64,000 nucleotides of DNA from Pantoea dispersa (GTDB lineage Bacteria > Pseudomonadota > Gammaproteobacteria > Enterobacterales > Enterobacteriaceae): contig NZ_SCKT01000001.1 of assembly GCF_014155765.1 (NCBI RefSeq), forward strand, positions 1,240,001 to 1,304,000. Reading direction: 5' to 3'. Under the pieces are notes generated by a model. That model was not told the DNA's origin and searched no databases. It was given only the letters and a program-made list of their open reading frames with translations. The position numbers and the translations under genes were made by a program. This document shows positions 1-10,938 of the stretch, in pieces; position 1 is the first letter of the stretch; each line of letters opens with the position of its first letter.

Positions 1-37
1 ACGGTTTAACACGGCAGTTCCCTTCGGGAAGAATAAA

Positions 38-370
38 TTACAGCGCCTTCATTGTACCTTTCGGCAGAACGGCGGCCACGAAATCACGTTTAATCACTAC
101 TTCAGTGGTGTCGTTCAGGGCGATAGCGATGTAGCCGGTTTCAGCCACTTTCGTTACGCGGCCCACCAGGCCACCGTTGGTCAGCACTTCATCACCTTTG
201 GAGATGGAATCCATCAGCTTTTTGTGATCTTTGGCGCGCTTCTGCTGTGGACGCAGGATCATGAAGTAGAAAATCAGACCAAAAACCACCAGCATGATCA
301 CCAGAGAATACGGACTTCCCTGAGACGGAGCGCCAGCTGCGGCCACGGCGTCAGAAATGAAAAAGCTCAT
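38..370 (-). CDS. yajC: Sec translocon accessory subunit YajC
   Basis: YajC is a small inner-membrane protein that joins SecD and SecF in the accessory complex of the Sec translocon. The 110-residue length is normal. A single hydrophobic segment (about residues 22-40) is followed by the family signature ILRPQQKR and a basic, soluble C-terminal domain. It is the third gene of a leftward unit queA-tgt-yajC and starts 25 nt after the tgt stop. In relatives secD and secF follow, which here would lie beyond the left edge. A short stem (18-30) sits in the gap after its stop. The assignment rests on sequence and synteny. Confidence 0.97.
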   Translation of the reverse strand: MSFFISDAVAAAGAPSQGSPYSLVIMLVVFGLIFYFMILRPQQKRAKDHKKLMDSISKGDEVLTNGGLVGRVTKVAETGYIAIALNDTTEVVIKRDFVAAVLPKGTMKAL

Positions 371-395
371 TAAATTTCCCTCATTGATAGAATTA

Positions 396-1538
<1,143 letters not shown>

Positions 1539-1559
1539 TCAGAGAAACAGTCTGATTAC

Positions 1560-2630
1560 TCAGCCACCAACGATTTCGTCGGGAGCCTGTGGATTACGGG
1601 TGATGTACATCGCATCCCCGTAGCTAAAGAAACGGTACTGCTCCGCCACCGCGCTCTGATAAGCCGCCATGGTGTGTTGATAACCGGCAAACGCCGAGAC
1701 CAGCATAATCAGCGTCGATTCCGGCAGGTGGAAGTTGGTGATCAGCGCATCAATCACCTGATAGTGATAACCCGGATAGATAAAGATCTGCGTGTCATCG
1801 AAAAACGGCGCGATCAGCCCATCCTGGCAGGCCTGCGCTGCGCTCTCCAGCGATCGCACCGAGGTGGTGCCCACCGCCACCACTTTGTTACCGCGCGCTT
1901 TGCACGCCAGCACCGCGTCCACCACGTCCTGCGGCACTTCGGCATATTCAGAGTGCATGATGTGATCGTTGATGTTCTCCACGCGCACCGGCTGGAAGGT
2001 GCCAGCGCCGACGTGCAGCGTCACAAACGCCATCTCCACGCCTTTCGCCTTCAGCGCCGCCAGCAGTGGCTCATCAAAGTGCAGACCGGCGGTCGGTGCT
2101 GCCACCGCGCCGGGGCGCGCGCTGTAGACCGTCTGGTACAGCTCGCGGTCAGCTTCCTCATCCGGACGATCGATGTACGGCGGCAGTGGCATATGGCCGA
2201 CGCTGTTCAGGATATCCAGCACCGCGCGATCGTCCGCAAACTCGATTTCGAACAGCGCATCGTGGCGCGCCACCATGGTGGCTTTGACGCTTTCGTCGTC
2301 GCCCAGCAGTAATTCGGCACCCGGCTTCGGCGCTTTGGAGGCGCGCACGTGCGCCAGCACGCGTTTGTCATCCAGCATGCGCTCAACCAGCATCTCAATT
2401 TTGCCGCCGCTGGCTTTACGGCCATAGACGCGCGCCGGAATCACCCGGGTATTATTGAACACCAGCAGATCGCCCGGATTGAGCTTATCCAGCACATCAG
2501 TAAACACGCCATGGTTCAGCGCCCCGCTCGGGCCATCCAGCGACAGCAGGCGGCAACCGCTGCGCTGCGCCTGCGGATAGTGGGCGATCAAAGATTCCGG
2601 TAATTCAAAGGCAAAATCGGCTACACGCAT
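1560..2630 (-). CDS. queA: S-adenosylmethionine:tRNA ribosyltransferase-isomerase
   Basis: QueA transfers and isomerises the ribosyl part of S-adenosylmethionine onto preQ1-tRNA to make epoxyqueuosine. The 356-residue protein opens [19 protein letters not shown] and contains the family segments [17 protein letters not shown] and NFHLPESTL. It is the first gene of queA-tgt-yajC on the minus strand. Its start lies 104 bp from the divergent acpH, so this gap must hold the operon promoter. No preQ1-type aptamer was recognised in the leader. Confidence 0.98.
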   Translation of the reverse strand: MRVADFAFELPESLIAHYPQAQRSGCRLLSLDGPSGALNHGVFTDVLDKLNPGDLLVFNNTRVIPARVYGRKASGGKIEMLVERMLDDKRVLAHVRASKAPKPGAELLLGDDESVKATMVARHDALFEIEFADDRAVLDILNSVGHMPLPPYIDRPDEEADRELYQTVYSARPGAVAAPTAGLHFDEPLLAALKAKGVEMAFVTLHVGAGTFQPVRVENINDHIMHSEYAEVPQDVVDAVLACKARGNKVVAVGTTSVRSLESAAQACQDGLIAPFFDDTQIFIYPGYHYQVIDALITNFHLPESTLIMLVSAFAGYQHTMAAYQSAVAEQYRFFSYGDAMYITRNPQAPDEIVGG

Positions 2631-2723
2631 GCATCACTTCTTCAGGACTCAAAAAACAGGCGGCATAGTTTAGCGGAAAAGTGGGCAATTCTGAACAACT
2701 GGCTGCGCCGGTGTGATTCTGCC

Positions 2724-2729
2724 TATAAT
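2724..2729 (+). promoter_or_regulatory. Perfect -10 box just before acpH
   Basis: A consensus TATAAT ends only 5 nt before the acpH ATG (2735). If used, transcription would begin at or within the first codon, giving a leaderless or nearly leaderless mRNA. No Shine-Dalgarno sequence is visible between box and start. No clear -35 hexamer was found 17 bp upstream. Confidence 0.5.
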
Positions 2730-2734
2730 GCGCC

Positions 2735-3316
2735 ATGAACTTTCTTGCTCACCTTCACCTTGCAACCCTGGCCGACAGCTCACTGCTGGGTAATCTGCTG
2801 GCCGACTTCGTGCGCGGCAACGTTGAGGCGCAGTGGCCGCAGCCGGTGGTGGCCGGTATTGCCCTGCACCGGCGCATTGATGTGCTGACCGATAACCTGC
2901 CGGAAGTGCGCAGCGCGCGTCAGCTGTTCCGCGCCGAAACGCGCCGCGTCGCGCCAATCACCCTCGACGTGATCTGGGACCACTTCCTGGCGCGCCACTG
3001 GGATCAGCTGCATCCGGCGCAGTCGCTGTCTGCTTTTAGTGCCGCCGCCGAGCGCGACATTGTGCCGCAGCTGCCCGGCACGCCGGGCGATTTTATCGAG
3101 CTCAACGCGGTAATGTGGCGCGAACGCTGGTTTGAACACTATGCTGACCCGGCGCGGCTGGCGCGCGTACTAAGCGGCATGGCGCATCGCCGGCCACGGC
3201 TGGCGGCGCTGCGCGACTCCTATCAGGATTTTGTCGACCACTACACCCAGCTCGAACCGCTGTTTTTCCAGTTCTATCCACGCCTGATGGCCGCCGCGCG
3301 CGCCCGGCAGCTGTGA
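2735..3316 (+). CDS. acpH: ACP phosphodiesterase AcpH
   Basis: AcpH removes the 4'-phosphopantetheine arm from acyl carrier protein, converting holo-ACP to apo-ACP in the cytoplasm. The 193-residue protein begins [10 protein letters not shown] and keeps the HD-like pattern of the family: [25 protein letters not shown] and [12 protein letters not shown], whose His and Asp residues bind the metal. The start is fixed by the conserved N-terminus, which directly follows a perfect TATAAT. It is divergent from queA, as in E. coli. Confidence 0.96.
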   Translation: MNFLAHLHLATLADSSLLGNLLADFVRGNVEAQWPQPVVAGIALHRRIDVLTDNLPEVRSARQLFRAETRRVAPITLDVIWDHFLARHWDQLHPAQSLSAFSAAAERDIVPQLPGTPGDFIELNAVMWRERWFEHYADPARLARVLSGMAHRRPRLAALRDSYQDFVDHYTQLEPLFFQFYPRLMAAARARQL

Positions 3317-3371
3317 AGCACAATTTGCCGCTGCCCCGCATTGCCTCCCCTTGCCAGCCGCAGCCATCTGC

Positions 3372-3405
3372 GGCTTAATGAAGCCTTGCTTAACTTTTGT
3401 TAAGC
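3372..3405. repeat. Two small hairpins after acpH
   Basis: Two perfect stems lie side by side between acpH and the next gene: GGCTT/AAGCC at 3372-3385 and GCTTAAC/GTTAAGC with a TTTT loop at 3388-3405. Neither is followed by a U-run, so they are weak terminator candidates or RNA-stability elements. Confidence 0.35.
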
Positions 3406-3478
3406 CAGTCACACAGCCATGGCGCTTTATCCGGCGTGGTTTGCCACGTCGATTGCCAGTGAATGATAAGAGGGAAAA

Positions 3479-4288
3479 ATGTCATCAGCTACGCTAACCG
3501 AATTAGATGTCCGTTATCACTATGCCTGTGAGGTGGCGAAAACTGCTGCCAGCCGCGCGCTGGCGTGGTATCAGCAGCGCCATCAGCTGGTGGTGGAGCA
3601 CAAGAAGGATTTGCAGGATGTGGTCAGCGAGGCGGATCGCAACGTTGAGCTGCTGGTAAAACACCTGATTCATGAGCGTTTTCCTGACGATGCGGTGCTG
3701 GGTGAAGAGAGCGGCGGTGACGTCAGCGGCGCGCGCTTTATCTGGGTCATCGATCCGATTGACGGCACCAGCAGCTTTCTTAACGGCCTGCACAACTGGT
3801 GCGTCTCGCTGGCGATTGTCTGTGACGATCAGCCGGTGATTGGCGTAGTCAGCGATCCTAATCATCAGGAAACCTTCCACGCCTGCCGCGGCAAAGGTGC
3901 CTGGGTGAATGACAAGCGCATTCAGGCACACAGCGCGCAGCGGCTCGATCAGGGGCTGCTGGGCCTCAGCAGCTCGAACAGCCAGCCGATTGAACCGCTG
4001 ACCACTTTTATCAGCCAGCTGCTGGCGCAGGGCGGCATGTTTATCCGCAACGGTTCCGGTGCGCTGATGAGCGCCTGGGCGGCGGCCGGCCGGCTGATTG
4101 GCTATTACGAAGCGCATATGAATCCGTGGGATGGCCTGCCCGGCATTGTGCTGATGCGCGAAGCGGGCGGCGTCACCAACGATTATCTCAGCCACCATGG
4201 CCTGCAACAGGGGAATCCGGTGCTGCTGGCCAACGCGGTGCTCTATCCGCAGCTTAAAGCGCTGCTGCCGGCACAGCCAACGCTATGA
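3479..4288 (+). CDS. Inositol monophosphatase family protein
   Basis: This is a 269-residue Mg-dependent phosphomonoesterase of the IMPase/SuhB/CysQ superfamily. The metal site is complete: GEESGG (residues 75-80), WVIDPIDGTSSF (90-100) and NPWDGLPG near residue 220. The family hydrolyses inositol phosphates, 3'-phosphoadenosine nucleotides or sugar bisphosphates, and the sequence does not decide between them. It is not suhB or cysQ by position. An RBS AGAGGG precedes the ATG. Its stop overlaps the next start by 4 nt (ATGA), so it is translationally coupled to a secreted histidine phosphatase. A shared phosphate or inositol-phosphate scavenging role is inference. Confidence 0.88.
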   Translation: MSSATLTELDVRYHYACEVAKTAASRALAWYQQRHQLVVEHKKDLQDVVSEADRNVELLVKHLIHERFPDDAVLGEESGGDVSGARFIWVIDPIDGTSSFLNGLHNWCVSLAIVCDDQPVIGVVSDPNHQETFHACRGKGAWVNDKRIQAHSAQRLDQGLLGLSSSNSQPIEPLTTFISQLLAQGGMFIRNGSGALMSAWAAAGRLIGYYEAHMNPWDGLPGIVLMREAGGVTNDYLSHHGLQQGNPVLLANAVLYPQLKALLPAQPTL

Positions 4289-5520
4289 CACGTCTGCTGC
4301 TGAGCGCGCTGCTTGCTTTGCTGGCGCTCACCGCGCAGGCGCAGCCGCGCTACCAGCTGGAAAAAGTGGTAGAGATCAGCCGTCACGGCGTGCGTCCTCC
4401 CACCGCAGGTAACCGCACGGAAATCGAATCCGCCACCCAGCGCGCCTGGCCGCGCTGGCGCAGCGCCGACGGCGAACTCACCGCACACGGTTATGCAGCG
4501 GTCGTGAATAAAGGTCGCTGGCAGGGTGAACACTATCGCCAGCTCGGCCTGATGCTTGCCGGCTGTCCCGATGCCGGGCAAATTTACGTGCGCGCCAGTC
4601 CGCTGCAGCGCACCCGTGCCACGGCGCAGGCGCTGCTGCAGGGCGCCTTTCCCGGCTGCGATGTGGCAGTTCATCACGTCGCGGGGGCGGTCGATCCGCT
4701 GTTTCAGAGCGAAAAACTGCCGTTTGGCCAAACGGATGCTGCCATGGAGCGGGCAGCGGTCGCGGCGCGCGCCGGCGATCTCGCCGCACTGCAACAGCGT
4801 TTACAGCCCGCCGTGCAGCAGCTCAGGCAGGCGGTGTGCGCGGCAGATTGCCCGTTCTTCGATCGCCCCTGGCAGCTGAAGCAGAGTAAAAGCGGCCATA
4901 CCTACGTGCAGGGTCTCAGCGTGCTGGCCAGCATGGCCGAAACCTTACGGCTCGGCTGGAGCGAAAATCTGCCGTTCAGCCAGCTGGCGTGGGGCAACAT
5001 CACCCGGGCGCAGCAGATTAGCGCCCTGCTGCCGCTGCTGACCGCCAATTACGATCTGAGTAATGATGTGCCGTATATCGCGCAAAAGCGTGCGTCGATT
5101 CTGCTGGACGCGGTGGTGCGCAACCTGCAGGACGATGCGGCGACGCCCTCCACCCGCTGGCTGCTGCTGGTGGCACACGACACCAATATCGCCATGCTGC
5201 GCACGCTGATCGGCTTCAGCTGGCAACTGCCCGGCTACGCGCGCGGTAATATTCCGCCCGGCAGCAGTCTGGTGTTTGAGCGCTGGCGCGATAACCAGAC
5301 GCAGACGCTGCTGCTGCGCGTCTATTTTCAGGCGCAAAGTCTGGATGCGCTGCGCCAGCTAACGCCGATCGATCGGCAGCACCCGCTGCTGCGCCAGGAG
5401 TGGCATCAGCAAAACTGTCGCCAGACGGCGGTGGGCACGCTGTGTCCTTATCAATCGACGCTTGAGCACTGGCGCACCGCCATTGATCAGCGCGCGGTAA
5501 TCCCCGTGGACTATCCCTGA
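4285..5520 (+). CDS. Periplasmic histidine-type acid phosphatase
   Basis: The protein belongs to histidine acid phosphatase clade 2, with AppA phytase and Agp glucose-1-phosphatase. Residues 1-19 form a signal peptide ending AQA. The catalytic RHGVRPP motif has its nucleophile at His34, and the proton donor pair is His298-Asp299 in AHDTN. The HDTN form resembles phytases more than the HDSN of Agp, but this alone does not prove phytase activity. Several cysteines fit a disulfide-bonded periplasmic enzyme. The 411-residue length is normal. It overlaps the IMPase-family gene by 4 nt. Confidence 0.9.
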   Translation: MTRLLLSALLALLALTAQAQPRYQLEKVVEISRHGVRPPTAGNRTEIESATQRAWPRWRSADGELTAHGYAAVVNKGRWQGEHYRQLGLMLAGCPDAGQIYVRASPLQRTRATAQALLQGAFPGCDVAVHHVAGAVDPLFQSEKLPFGQTDAAMERAAVAARAGDLAALQQRLQPAVQQLRQAVCAADCPFFDRPWQLKQSKSGHTYVQGLSVLASMAETLRLGWSENLPFSQLAWGNITRAQQISALLPLLTANYDLSNDVPYIAQKRASILLDAVVRNLQDDAATPSTRWLLLVAHDTNIAMLRTLIGFSWQLPGYARGNIPPGSSLVFERWRDNQTQTLLLRVYFQAQSLDALRQLTPIDRQHPLLRQEWHQQNCRQTAVGTLCPYQSTLEHWRTAIDQRAVIPVDYP

Positions 5521-5796
5521 CGCCAGCCACCGGGTTAAGCCAGACAGATTACGCCGGCTTATTCCTGCAGCGAAATTACAGCAATAAACTGCAAGCTGGT
5601 GGGCACAGTTATCTGAGACTTTTCTTTTTTTTCCCTTAAAAGCGTTAATGCTGAAAAACTGCGATATGCTGCACGGGTCAATCATCCCTTAGTAATACCT
5701 TTCTCTTTTTACATTTTTCGGCGACAGGATGCGCCGAGCTATTTTTACCCGCAGTAATAAAATCGCAAATTAACATTGAATAACTGGGATCCTGTT

Positions 5797-7749
5797 ATGT
5801 CTGTACCTGTCTCGCTGCGCTATCGTCCGGATATCGATGGTCTGCGCGCTGTCGCCATTATATTGGTTGTGCTGTTCCACTGCGGCGTCAGCGCCGTGCC
5901 GGGCGGCTTTATTGGCGTCGATATATTTTTCGTTATTTCCGGCTTTTTAATTGGCGGTATTATCAGTAAAGAAATTACCGCCGGCACCTTCTCGTTTTAT
6001 CAGTTTTATTTACGCCGCATCCGGCGTATTGCGCCCGCCCTGTTTTTTATGCTGATGATATTGCTGTTACTCGGTTATCTGCTGTTATCCCCGCTGGAAT
6101 TAAGCCAGCTGGCAAAATACAGCATGGCGGTGTTCCTCTCGGTGCCCAATATGCTGTTACTGAAGAGTGGCGACTATTTCAGTGCGGATGCCGATCTCAA
6201 TCCGCTGCTGATGACCTGGTCGCTGGGCATTGAGGAGCAGTTCTATATCGTGCTGCCGTTTGTTCTGCTGCTGGCCGTGCAGCTGCGGCGCACAATGACC
6301 GGCGTGGTGCTACTGCTCAGCCTGCTGTCGCTGGCCGGCTGCCTGTGGTTAACGCCCCTCTCCAGCACTCAGGCGTTTTATCTGCTGCCAACCCGCGCCT
6401 GGGAGCTGGGTGCCGGCGTGCTGCTGGCGCTGTGGCAACCCCGCCCCGTCACCGGCCGGCTGGCCAGCCTCTGTCATCTCGCTGGCTGGCTGCTGATCAT
6501 CGGTGCCACGCTGTTACTCAGCCATAGCGATCGCTTTCCCGGCTGGCTGGCACTGCTGCCGGTGCTGGCGGCCTGTCTGATGATCGGTGCGCGCAGCCCG
6601 CTCAATCAGCGGCTGCTGGAGAACGCGCCGATGCGCTTCATCGGTAAAATTTCCTACTCGTGGTACTTGTGGCACTGGCCGCTGCTCAGTCTGGCACGCA
6701 TCTGCAGCGATCGGCCGCTCAGCGTCTGGCAGGCGTTGAGCATCTGTGCCGTTGCGCTGGTCATCGCCTGGCTCTCCTGGCGCTTCATCGAACAGCCATT
6801 CCGTCGGGCGCGCAGCGGTACGCGCTGGCTGATCCCCGGCTACTGCGCCTCGTCGCTGCTGGCAGCCGGTGCCATGGTGCTGCTGTGGCAGAGCGGTGGC
6901 CTGAAATCGCGCGTCAGTGAAGCGGTGAAGCTCGGCGACGAATGGAAAGTCGCCGCCCAGCGCGATCCCTGCCTGCTGGATTACGGCGCCACGCGGCCCG
7001 CCCGCGATGCGCAGTGCCAGCCGCAGAGTGACACACCGGCGATAGCGCTGATTGGCGACAGCCATGCCGCCGCGCTGGCGGCCAACGTCGCCGATTACGC
7101 CCGGCGGCAGCAGAAACCGCTGTTTCAGCTGACCAAAGCCTCCTGCCCTTTCCTGCTTGAGGCCACGCGCGCGATGCCGCAAAAACCGCAGCATGCACAG
7201 CAGTGCCTCGATTTTAATCAGCGGGTTCTGCCGATCATCCTGAGCGATAAAATAGACGAAGTGGTGATCAGCGCGTTCTGGGCGGCGGGCCTCAGTGCGC
7301 AGACGGGCAGCGGATTCCGCAGTCTCCGCGATCCGGCGCAGGACAATCTGCAGGCGCTGAAAAGCGGGCTGGATACCGTGGTGGCGCAGCTGCTGGCGGC
7401 AGGGAAAAAGATCACCCTGATTGACGATGTGCCGACCATCACGCTCGATCCGCTGCGCTACAGCCATAACCGCAATATGCCGCTGCGCCGCAGCCTGAAT
7501 AGCTGGCTCAGCGCGCAGGATGGCGCGGCGCTGGCGGCGGAACGCACGCAGCAGTTGCAGATGCCAAACGCATCGGTGGCAGAGCTGTTAAAGGACTATC
7601 AGCAGCACGGCGTGCGCGTGTTGTCACTGCAGGAGACGTTGTGTAATGCGCAGGGTTGTCTGGTCACTCATCAGGGCATGCCGCTCTGGTACGACAATAA
7701 TCACCTGAATCCGTACGGCGGAGAGATGGCGCTGGGGAAAAACTGGTAA
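5797..7749 (+). CDS. OafA/YrhL-type acyltransferase with SGNH domain
   Basis: This 650-residue inner-membrane O-acyltransferase has an N-terminal multi-pass acyltransferase-3 domain (opening YRPDIDGLRAVAI, with LFHCGV near residue 35, up to about residue 360). A periplasmic SGNH-hydrolase-like domain follows, with GDSHAAAL near residue 420 and the terminal NNHLNPYGG block. Such enzymes O-acetylate LPS O-antigen or other glycans. The ATG at 5797 is preferred to a TTG at 5776 because GGGAT lies just before it and the family N-terminus starts here. The 276-bp gap upstream is AT-rich and shows no other gene. No polysaccharide genes are adjacent, so the acceptor is unknown. Confidence 0.9.
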   Translation: MSVPVSLRYRPDIDGLRAVAIILVVLFHCGVSAVPGGFIGVDIFFVISGFLIGGIISKEITAGTFSFYQFYLRRIRRIAPALFFMLMILLLLGYLLLSPLELSQLAKYSMAVFLSVPNMLLLKSGDYFSADADLNPLLMTWSLGIEEQFYIVLPFVLLLAVQLRRTMTGVVLLLSLLSLAGCLWLTPLSSTQAFYLLPTRAWELGAGVLLALWQPRPVTGRLASLCHLAGWLLIIGATLLLSHSDRFPGWLALLPVLAACLMIGARSPLNQRLLENAPMRFIGKISYSWYLWHWPLLSLARICSDRPLSVWQALSICAVALVIAWLSWRFIEQPFRRARSGTRWLIPGYCASSLLAAGAMVLLWQSGGLKSRVSEAVKLGDEWKVAAQRDPCLLDYGATRPARDAQCQPQSDTPAIALIGDSHAAALAANVADYARRQQKPLFQLTKASCPFLLEATRAMPQKPQHAQQCLDFNQRVLPIILSDKIDEVVISAFWAAGLSAQTGSGFRSLRDPAQDNLQALKSGLDTVVAQLLAAGKKITLIDDVPTITLDPLRYSHNRNMPLRRSLNSWLSAQDGAALAAERTQQLQMPNASVAELLKDYQQHGVRVLSLQETLCNAQGCLVTHQGMPLWYDNNHLNPYGGEMALGKNW

Positions 7750-7756
7750 TGCACCA

Positions 7757-7779
7757 CGGGCGAAGTCTCGCTTCGCCCG
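7757..7779. terminator. Hairpin between acyltransferase and proY
   Basis: A perfect 9-bp stem CGGGCGAAG/CTTCGCCCG with a 5-nt loop lies in the 42-bp gap between two convergent genes. It can serve as a terminator on both strands, although neither side has a long U-run. Confidence 0.6.
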
Positions 7780-7791
7780 CGGTAAAGCTTC

Positions 7792-9147
7792 TTACGCTTT
7801 ACGTTTCTTCGCCAGCGGCCACGCCAGCAGCAGCAGAACAATCCACGCAAACCCGACGTACAGCGAGATACGCGTATCCGGGAAGTAGCCAATCAGCGCG
7901 ATGATAAAGGCAAGGAACAGCACCCCCACCCACGCCGTAGCGCTGCCGCCCGGCAGAGCAAACTGCAGCTTACCGGCCTGCTCTTTGCCGATTTTGTGGC
8001 GGAACGCGATCTGCGACAGCAGAATCATAATCCACACCCACACGGTGGCAAACGTCGCCAGCGAGGCGATCACCAGGAACACTTTTTCCGGCATCAGATA
8101 GTTGAGGTACACCGCCACCAGCATGGCAAGCATCATCACCAGCACCGTAACCCATGGAATGCCGCGATTCGACACCTTCATAAACATCTTCGGCGCATGT
8201 CCCTGCTGCGCCATACCGTGCAGCATGCGGCCGACGCCAAACACATCGCTGTTAATCGCCGACAGCGAAGCAGTCAGCACCACAAAGTTCAGAATGGAGG
8301 CGGCGGCGGCGATGCCGAGGTGCTGGAAAGTCAGTACGAACGGGCTGCCTGCGGTACCGACCTGGTTCCAGGGATAAATCGACATGATCACAAACAGCGT
8401 GCCGACATAGAACACCAGAATGCGCAGCGGTACGGAGTTGATGGCACGCGGGATCGATTTCGCCGGATCTTTAGCTTCGCCGGCGGTGATACCAATGATC
8501 TCAATGCCGCCGTAGGCGAACATCACCATCTGCAGGGACAGCAGCATGCCGACGATACCGTGAGCAAAGAAGCCGCCGTTGGTCCACAGGTTATGGATGC
8601 CGGTCGGCTGACCGCCGTTGCCGATACCCCAGAAAATCATGCCGAAACCGGCCACGATCATGATGATGATGGTGGCAACTTTGAAGAAGGAGAACCAGAA
8701 CTCCACTTCGCCAAACACCTTAACGCTCATCAGGTTGATGGCGCCAATGATCAGCACCACCGACAGCACCCAAATCCAGTGCGGCACCTCCGGGAACCAC
8801 ACGCCCATGTAGATACCAAAAGCCGTGACGTCGGCGATCGCCACAATCAGGATTTCAAAGCAGTACGTCCAGCCGGTGATATAGCCCGCCAGCGGTCCGA
8901 GGTAATCCTGCGCGTAGCGTGAAAACGAGCTGGCCTGCGGATTGTTAACCGACATCTCGCCTAGCGCGCGCATGATGATATACGCCACGGCGCCGCCGAT
9001 GATGTAGGCCAGCAGTACGCTGGGGCCTGCCATTTTGATGGCATCTGCCGAGCCGTAAAACAGCCCGGTGCCGATCGCCGATCCCAGCGCCATAAAACGG
9101 ATGTGGCGCGTGCTCAGTCCGCGTTTGAGCTTATTGGTTTCTTGCAT
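7792..9147 (-). CDS. proY: Proline-specific permease ProY (APC family)
   Basis: This APC-superfamily amino-acid permease of 451 residues has about twelve membrane segments. It begins [19 protein letters not shown] and has the consensus [11 protein letters not shown] in TM1. E. coli ProY (457 residues) has the same neighbours, brnQ and phoR, which supports the symbol. Substrate choice among proline, histidine and related amino acids cannot be read from sequence. The ATG at 9147 is chosen over an upstream start at 9186 because the extra 13 residues are not family-like. Confidence 0.88.
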   Translation of the reverse strand: MQETNKLKRGLSTRHIRFMALGSAIGTGLFYGSADAIKMAGPSVLLAYIIGGAVAYIIMRALGEMSVNNPQASSFSRYAQDYLGPLAGYITGWTYCFEILIVAIADVTAFGIYMGVWFPEVPHWIWVLSVVLIIGAINLMSVKVFGEVEFWFSFFKVATIIIMIVAGFGMIFWGIGNGGQPTGIHNLWTNGGFFAHGIVGMLLSLQMVMFAYGGIEIIGITAGEAKDPAKSIPRAINSVPLRILVFYVGTLFVIMSIYPWNQVGTAGSPFVLTFQHLGIAAAASILNFVVLTASLSAINSDVFGVGRMLHGMAQQGHAPKMFMKVSNRGIPWVTVLVMMLAMLVAVYLNYLMPEKVFLVIASLATFATVWVWIMILLSQIAFRHKIGKEQAGKLQFALPGGSATAWVGVLFLAFIIALIGYFPDTRISLYVGFAWIVLLLLAWPLAKKRKA

Positions 9148-9170
9148 AACAAACAGTACCTGTGGAAATG

Positions 9171-9194
9171 AAAAAACCACGGGCAAGCCCGTGG
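9171..9194 (-). terminator. brnQ terminator
   Basis: On the minus strand, CCACGGGC/GCCCGTGG forms an 8-bp perfect stem followed directly by six T residues, 23 nt after the brnQ stop. This is a standard intrinsic terminator and separates brnQ from proY. Confidence 0.85.
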
Positions 9195-9216
9195 TCGGAA
9201 TTAACAGCGATGTCGC

Positions 9217-10536
9217 TTACTGGTGAACGGCAACCTGCTCACGCCCTTTCACCCGGTCAACCACCGCAGCAATCACCAGCATCGCCAGCGACGGCGGCAG
9301 CCAGGAGAGTCCCTGATCGGCCAGCGGCAGATGCTGGCTAAACAGCGGCAGCGCATCTTTAAAGCTGGTGGTTTTGATGGCGTCGACGATACCAAACAGC
9401 AGGCTGATCAGCATGGTTGGCGCAATGATGCGCGTGCTGCGATTCCACCAGCTCAGGGTAAAGCTCAGCACCACCAGTACGATGCACGGCGGATAGATAG
9501 CCGTCAGCACCGGAATCGAAATCTGAATCAGGTGGCTGAGACCGAGGTTCGACACCAGCATGGCGAACAGGCCGAGAATAAACACCAGCGCTTTATACGA
9601 CAACGGCAGGTATTGCGCAAAGAATTCTGCGCAGGCGCAGGTCAGGCCCACCGCCGTAACCATACAGGCGACGAAAATCAGCGCGGCGAGGAAGACACTG
9701 CCCATACCGCCGAAGGTCTGCTGCACGTAAGCATGCAGAATCGCCGCGCCGTTAGCGTTCTGATCGACAATCGCGCCGCTGCCGGAGCCCAGCTTGAACA
9801 GGCTGAGGTACACCAGCGTCAGGCCAACACCGGCGATCACGCCGGCCAGCATGGTATAGCGCGTCAGCAGTTTACTGTCTTCCACGCCACGTGAACGCGC
9901 CGCATTAACGATGACGATACCGAACACCAGCGCGCCGAGCGTATCCATGGTCAGATAGCCGTTCACGAAACCGCTGGAAAAGGCCGCACGCTGGTAGTCG
10001 GCGGTGGCCGGCGAAATGCCGCCAGCCGGCCACAGCAGCGCCGCGACGCCCAGAATGGTCAGCGCGACAATTTTCAGCGGTGCGAGGAAGTGACCGACGG
10101 TGTCCAGCAGCTTGCCCGGATAGAGCGAAATGCCAATCACCAGCGCGAAGTACACCAGGCTATAGATAAACAGCGGCAGCGGGCCGTCGCCGGTCAGCGG
10201 CGCAATCCCGACTTCAAATGAAACGGTCGCGGTGCGCGGCGTGGCAAACAGCGGGCCAACGGCGAGATAGCACACGGTGGCGAGCAGCAGACCGGCCGCT
10301 TTACCAATCGGTGAGCTGAGCGCATCAATACCGCCGCCAACGCGCGCCAGCGCGATCACGGTCATCACCGGTAAACCAACCGCGGTGATCAGGAAGCCGA
10401 AGGCGGCAATCCAGACATGTTCACCAGACTGAATACCGACCATAGGCGGGAAAATGATGTTTCCTGCGCCAACGAACAGGGCAAAGGTCATGAAGCCCAG
10501 CGCCAGGATATCCCTGGAGGTTAAACGATGTGTCAT
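9217..10536 (-). CDS. brnQ: Branched-chain amino acid transporter BrnQ
   Basis: BrnQ (LIVCS family) takes up leucine, isoleucine and valine with sodium across the inner membrane. The 439-residue product from the ATG at 10536 ([16 protein letters not shown]) equals the E. coli length. A longer reading frame upstream adds 25 residues with no family match. [14 protein letters not shown] in TM1 and twelve hydrophobic segments are visible. It is flanked by proY and phoR as in E. coli and ends in its own terminator. Confidence 0.96.
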   Translation of the reverse strand: MTHRLTSRDILALGFMTFALFVGAGNIIFPPMVGIQSGEHVWIAAFGFLITAVGLPVMTVIALARVGGGIDALSSPIGKAAGLLLATVCYLAVGPLFATPRTATVSFEVGIAPLTGDGPLPLFIYSLVYFALVIGISLYPGKLLDTVGHFLAPLKIVALTILGVAALLWPAGGISPATADYQRAAFSSGFVNGYLTMDTLGALVFGIVIVNAARSRGVEDSKLLTRYTMLAGVIAGVGLTLVYLSLFKLGSGSGAIVDQNANGAAILHAYVQQTFGGMGSVFLAALIFVACMVTAVGLTCACAEFFAQYLPLSYKALVFILGLFAMLVSNLGLSHLIQISIPVLTAIYPPCIVLVVLSFTLSWWNRSTRIIAPTMLISLLFGIVDAIKTTSFKDALPLFSQHLPLADQGLSWLPPSLAMLVIAAVVDRVKGREQVAVHQ

Positions 10537-10938
10537 AAACTTCTGTACTGCCTGTAGCTGATGTTGCGGTGGAAGTTGGGTTTGTGTTGTCCCCTGGATG
10601 CGCGAAAACAATGGCTTAACTGGCTTGACCAGTGCGTTATGCGGGCCGAATCGGTACAGCGCAGGTGATTTAAACTGCTTTTCTTCTGTTCACAGAGGGA
10701 TGAATCGACAACGGCGCAAATTAAAACGTTTATAGCGAAGAAAGGCAATACAGGATCGGAAAACCAGAAGGATATAACAGGAAAGCGTCAGAACGCAGTG
10801 GATAAGCAGGAAATAGTCGGAAAACACCTGAGATGATTTGCTTAAAGTTTCTGCAAAGCGAGCGATCTCCTTGCAGAAACCGCCGCAGAGATGCACAAAA
10901 GGCGCGCTTTACGCGCCTGTTTGCACAACTTTACAGCA
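10537..10938. other. 400-bp gap upstream of brnQ
   Basis: No convincing gene lies here; short frames on both strands lack ribosome-binding sites and composition typical of coding DNA. The right end holds the terminator of the methyltransferase gene (10897-10918). The remaining roughly 350 bp is relatively AT-rich and is presumably a long brnQ leader and promoter. I could not identify a specific operator. Confidence 0.6.
10897..10918 (-). terminator. Terminator of the MetE-like gene
   Basis: Read on the minus strand, a 7-bp stem AGGCGCG/CGCGCCT with a 5-nt loop is followed by TTTT, 20 nt beyond the stop of the methyltransferase gene. It is an intrinsic terminator. Confidence 0.8.

Noticed and set aside
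2631-2734. preQ1 riboswitch upstream of queA-tgt
   Set aside because: The leader is too short and lacks the aptamer stem-loop and A-rich tail.
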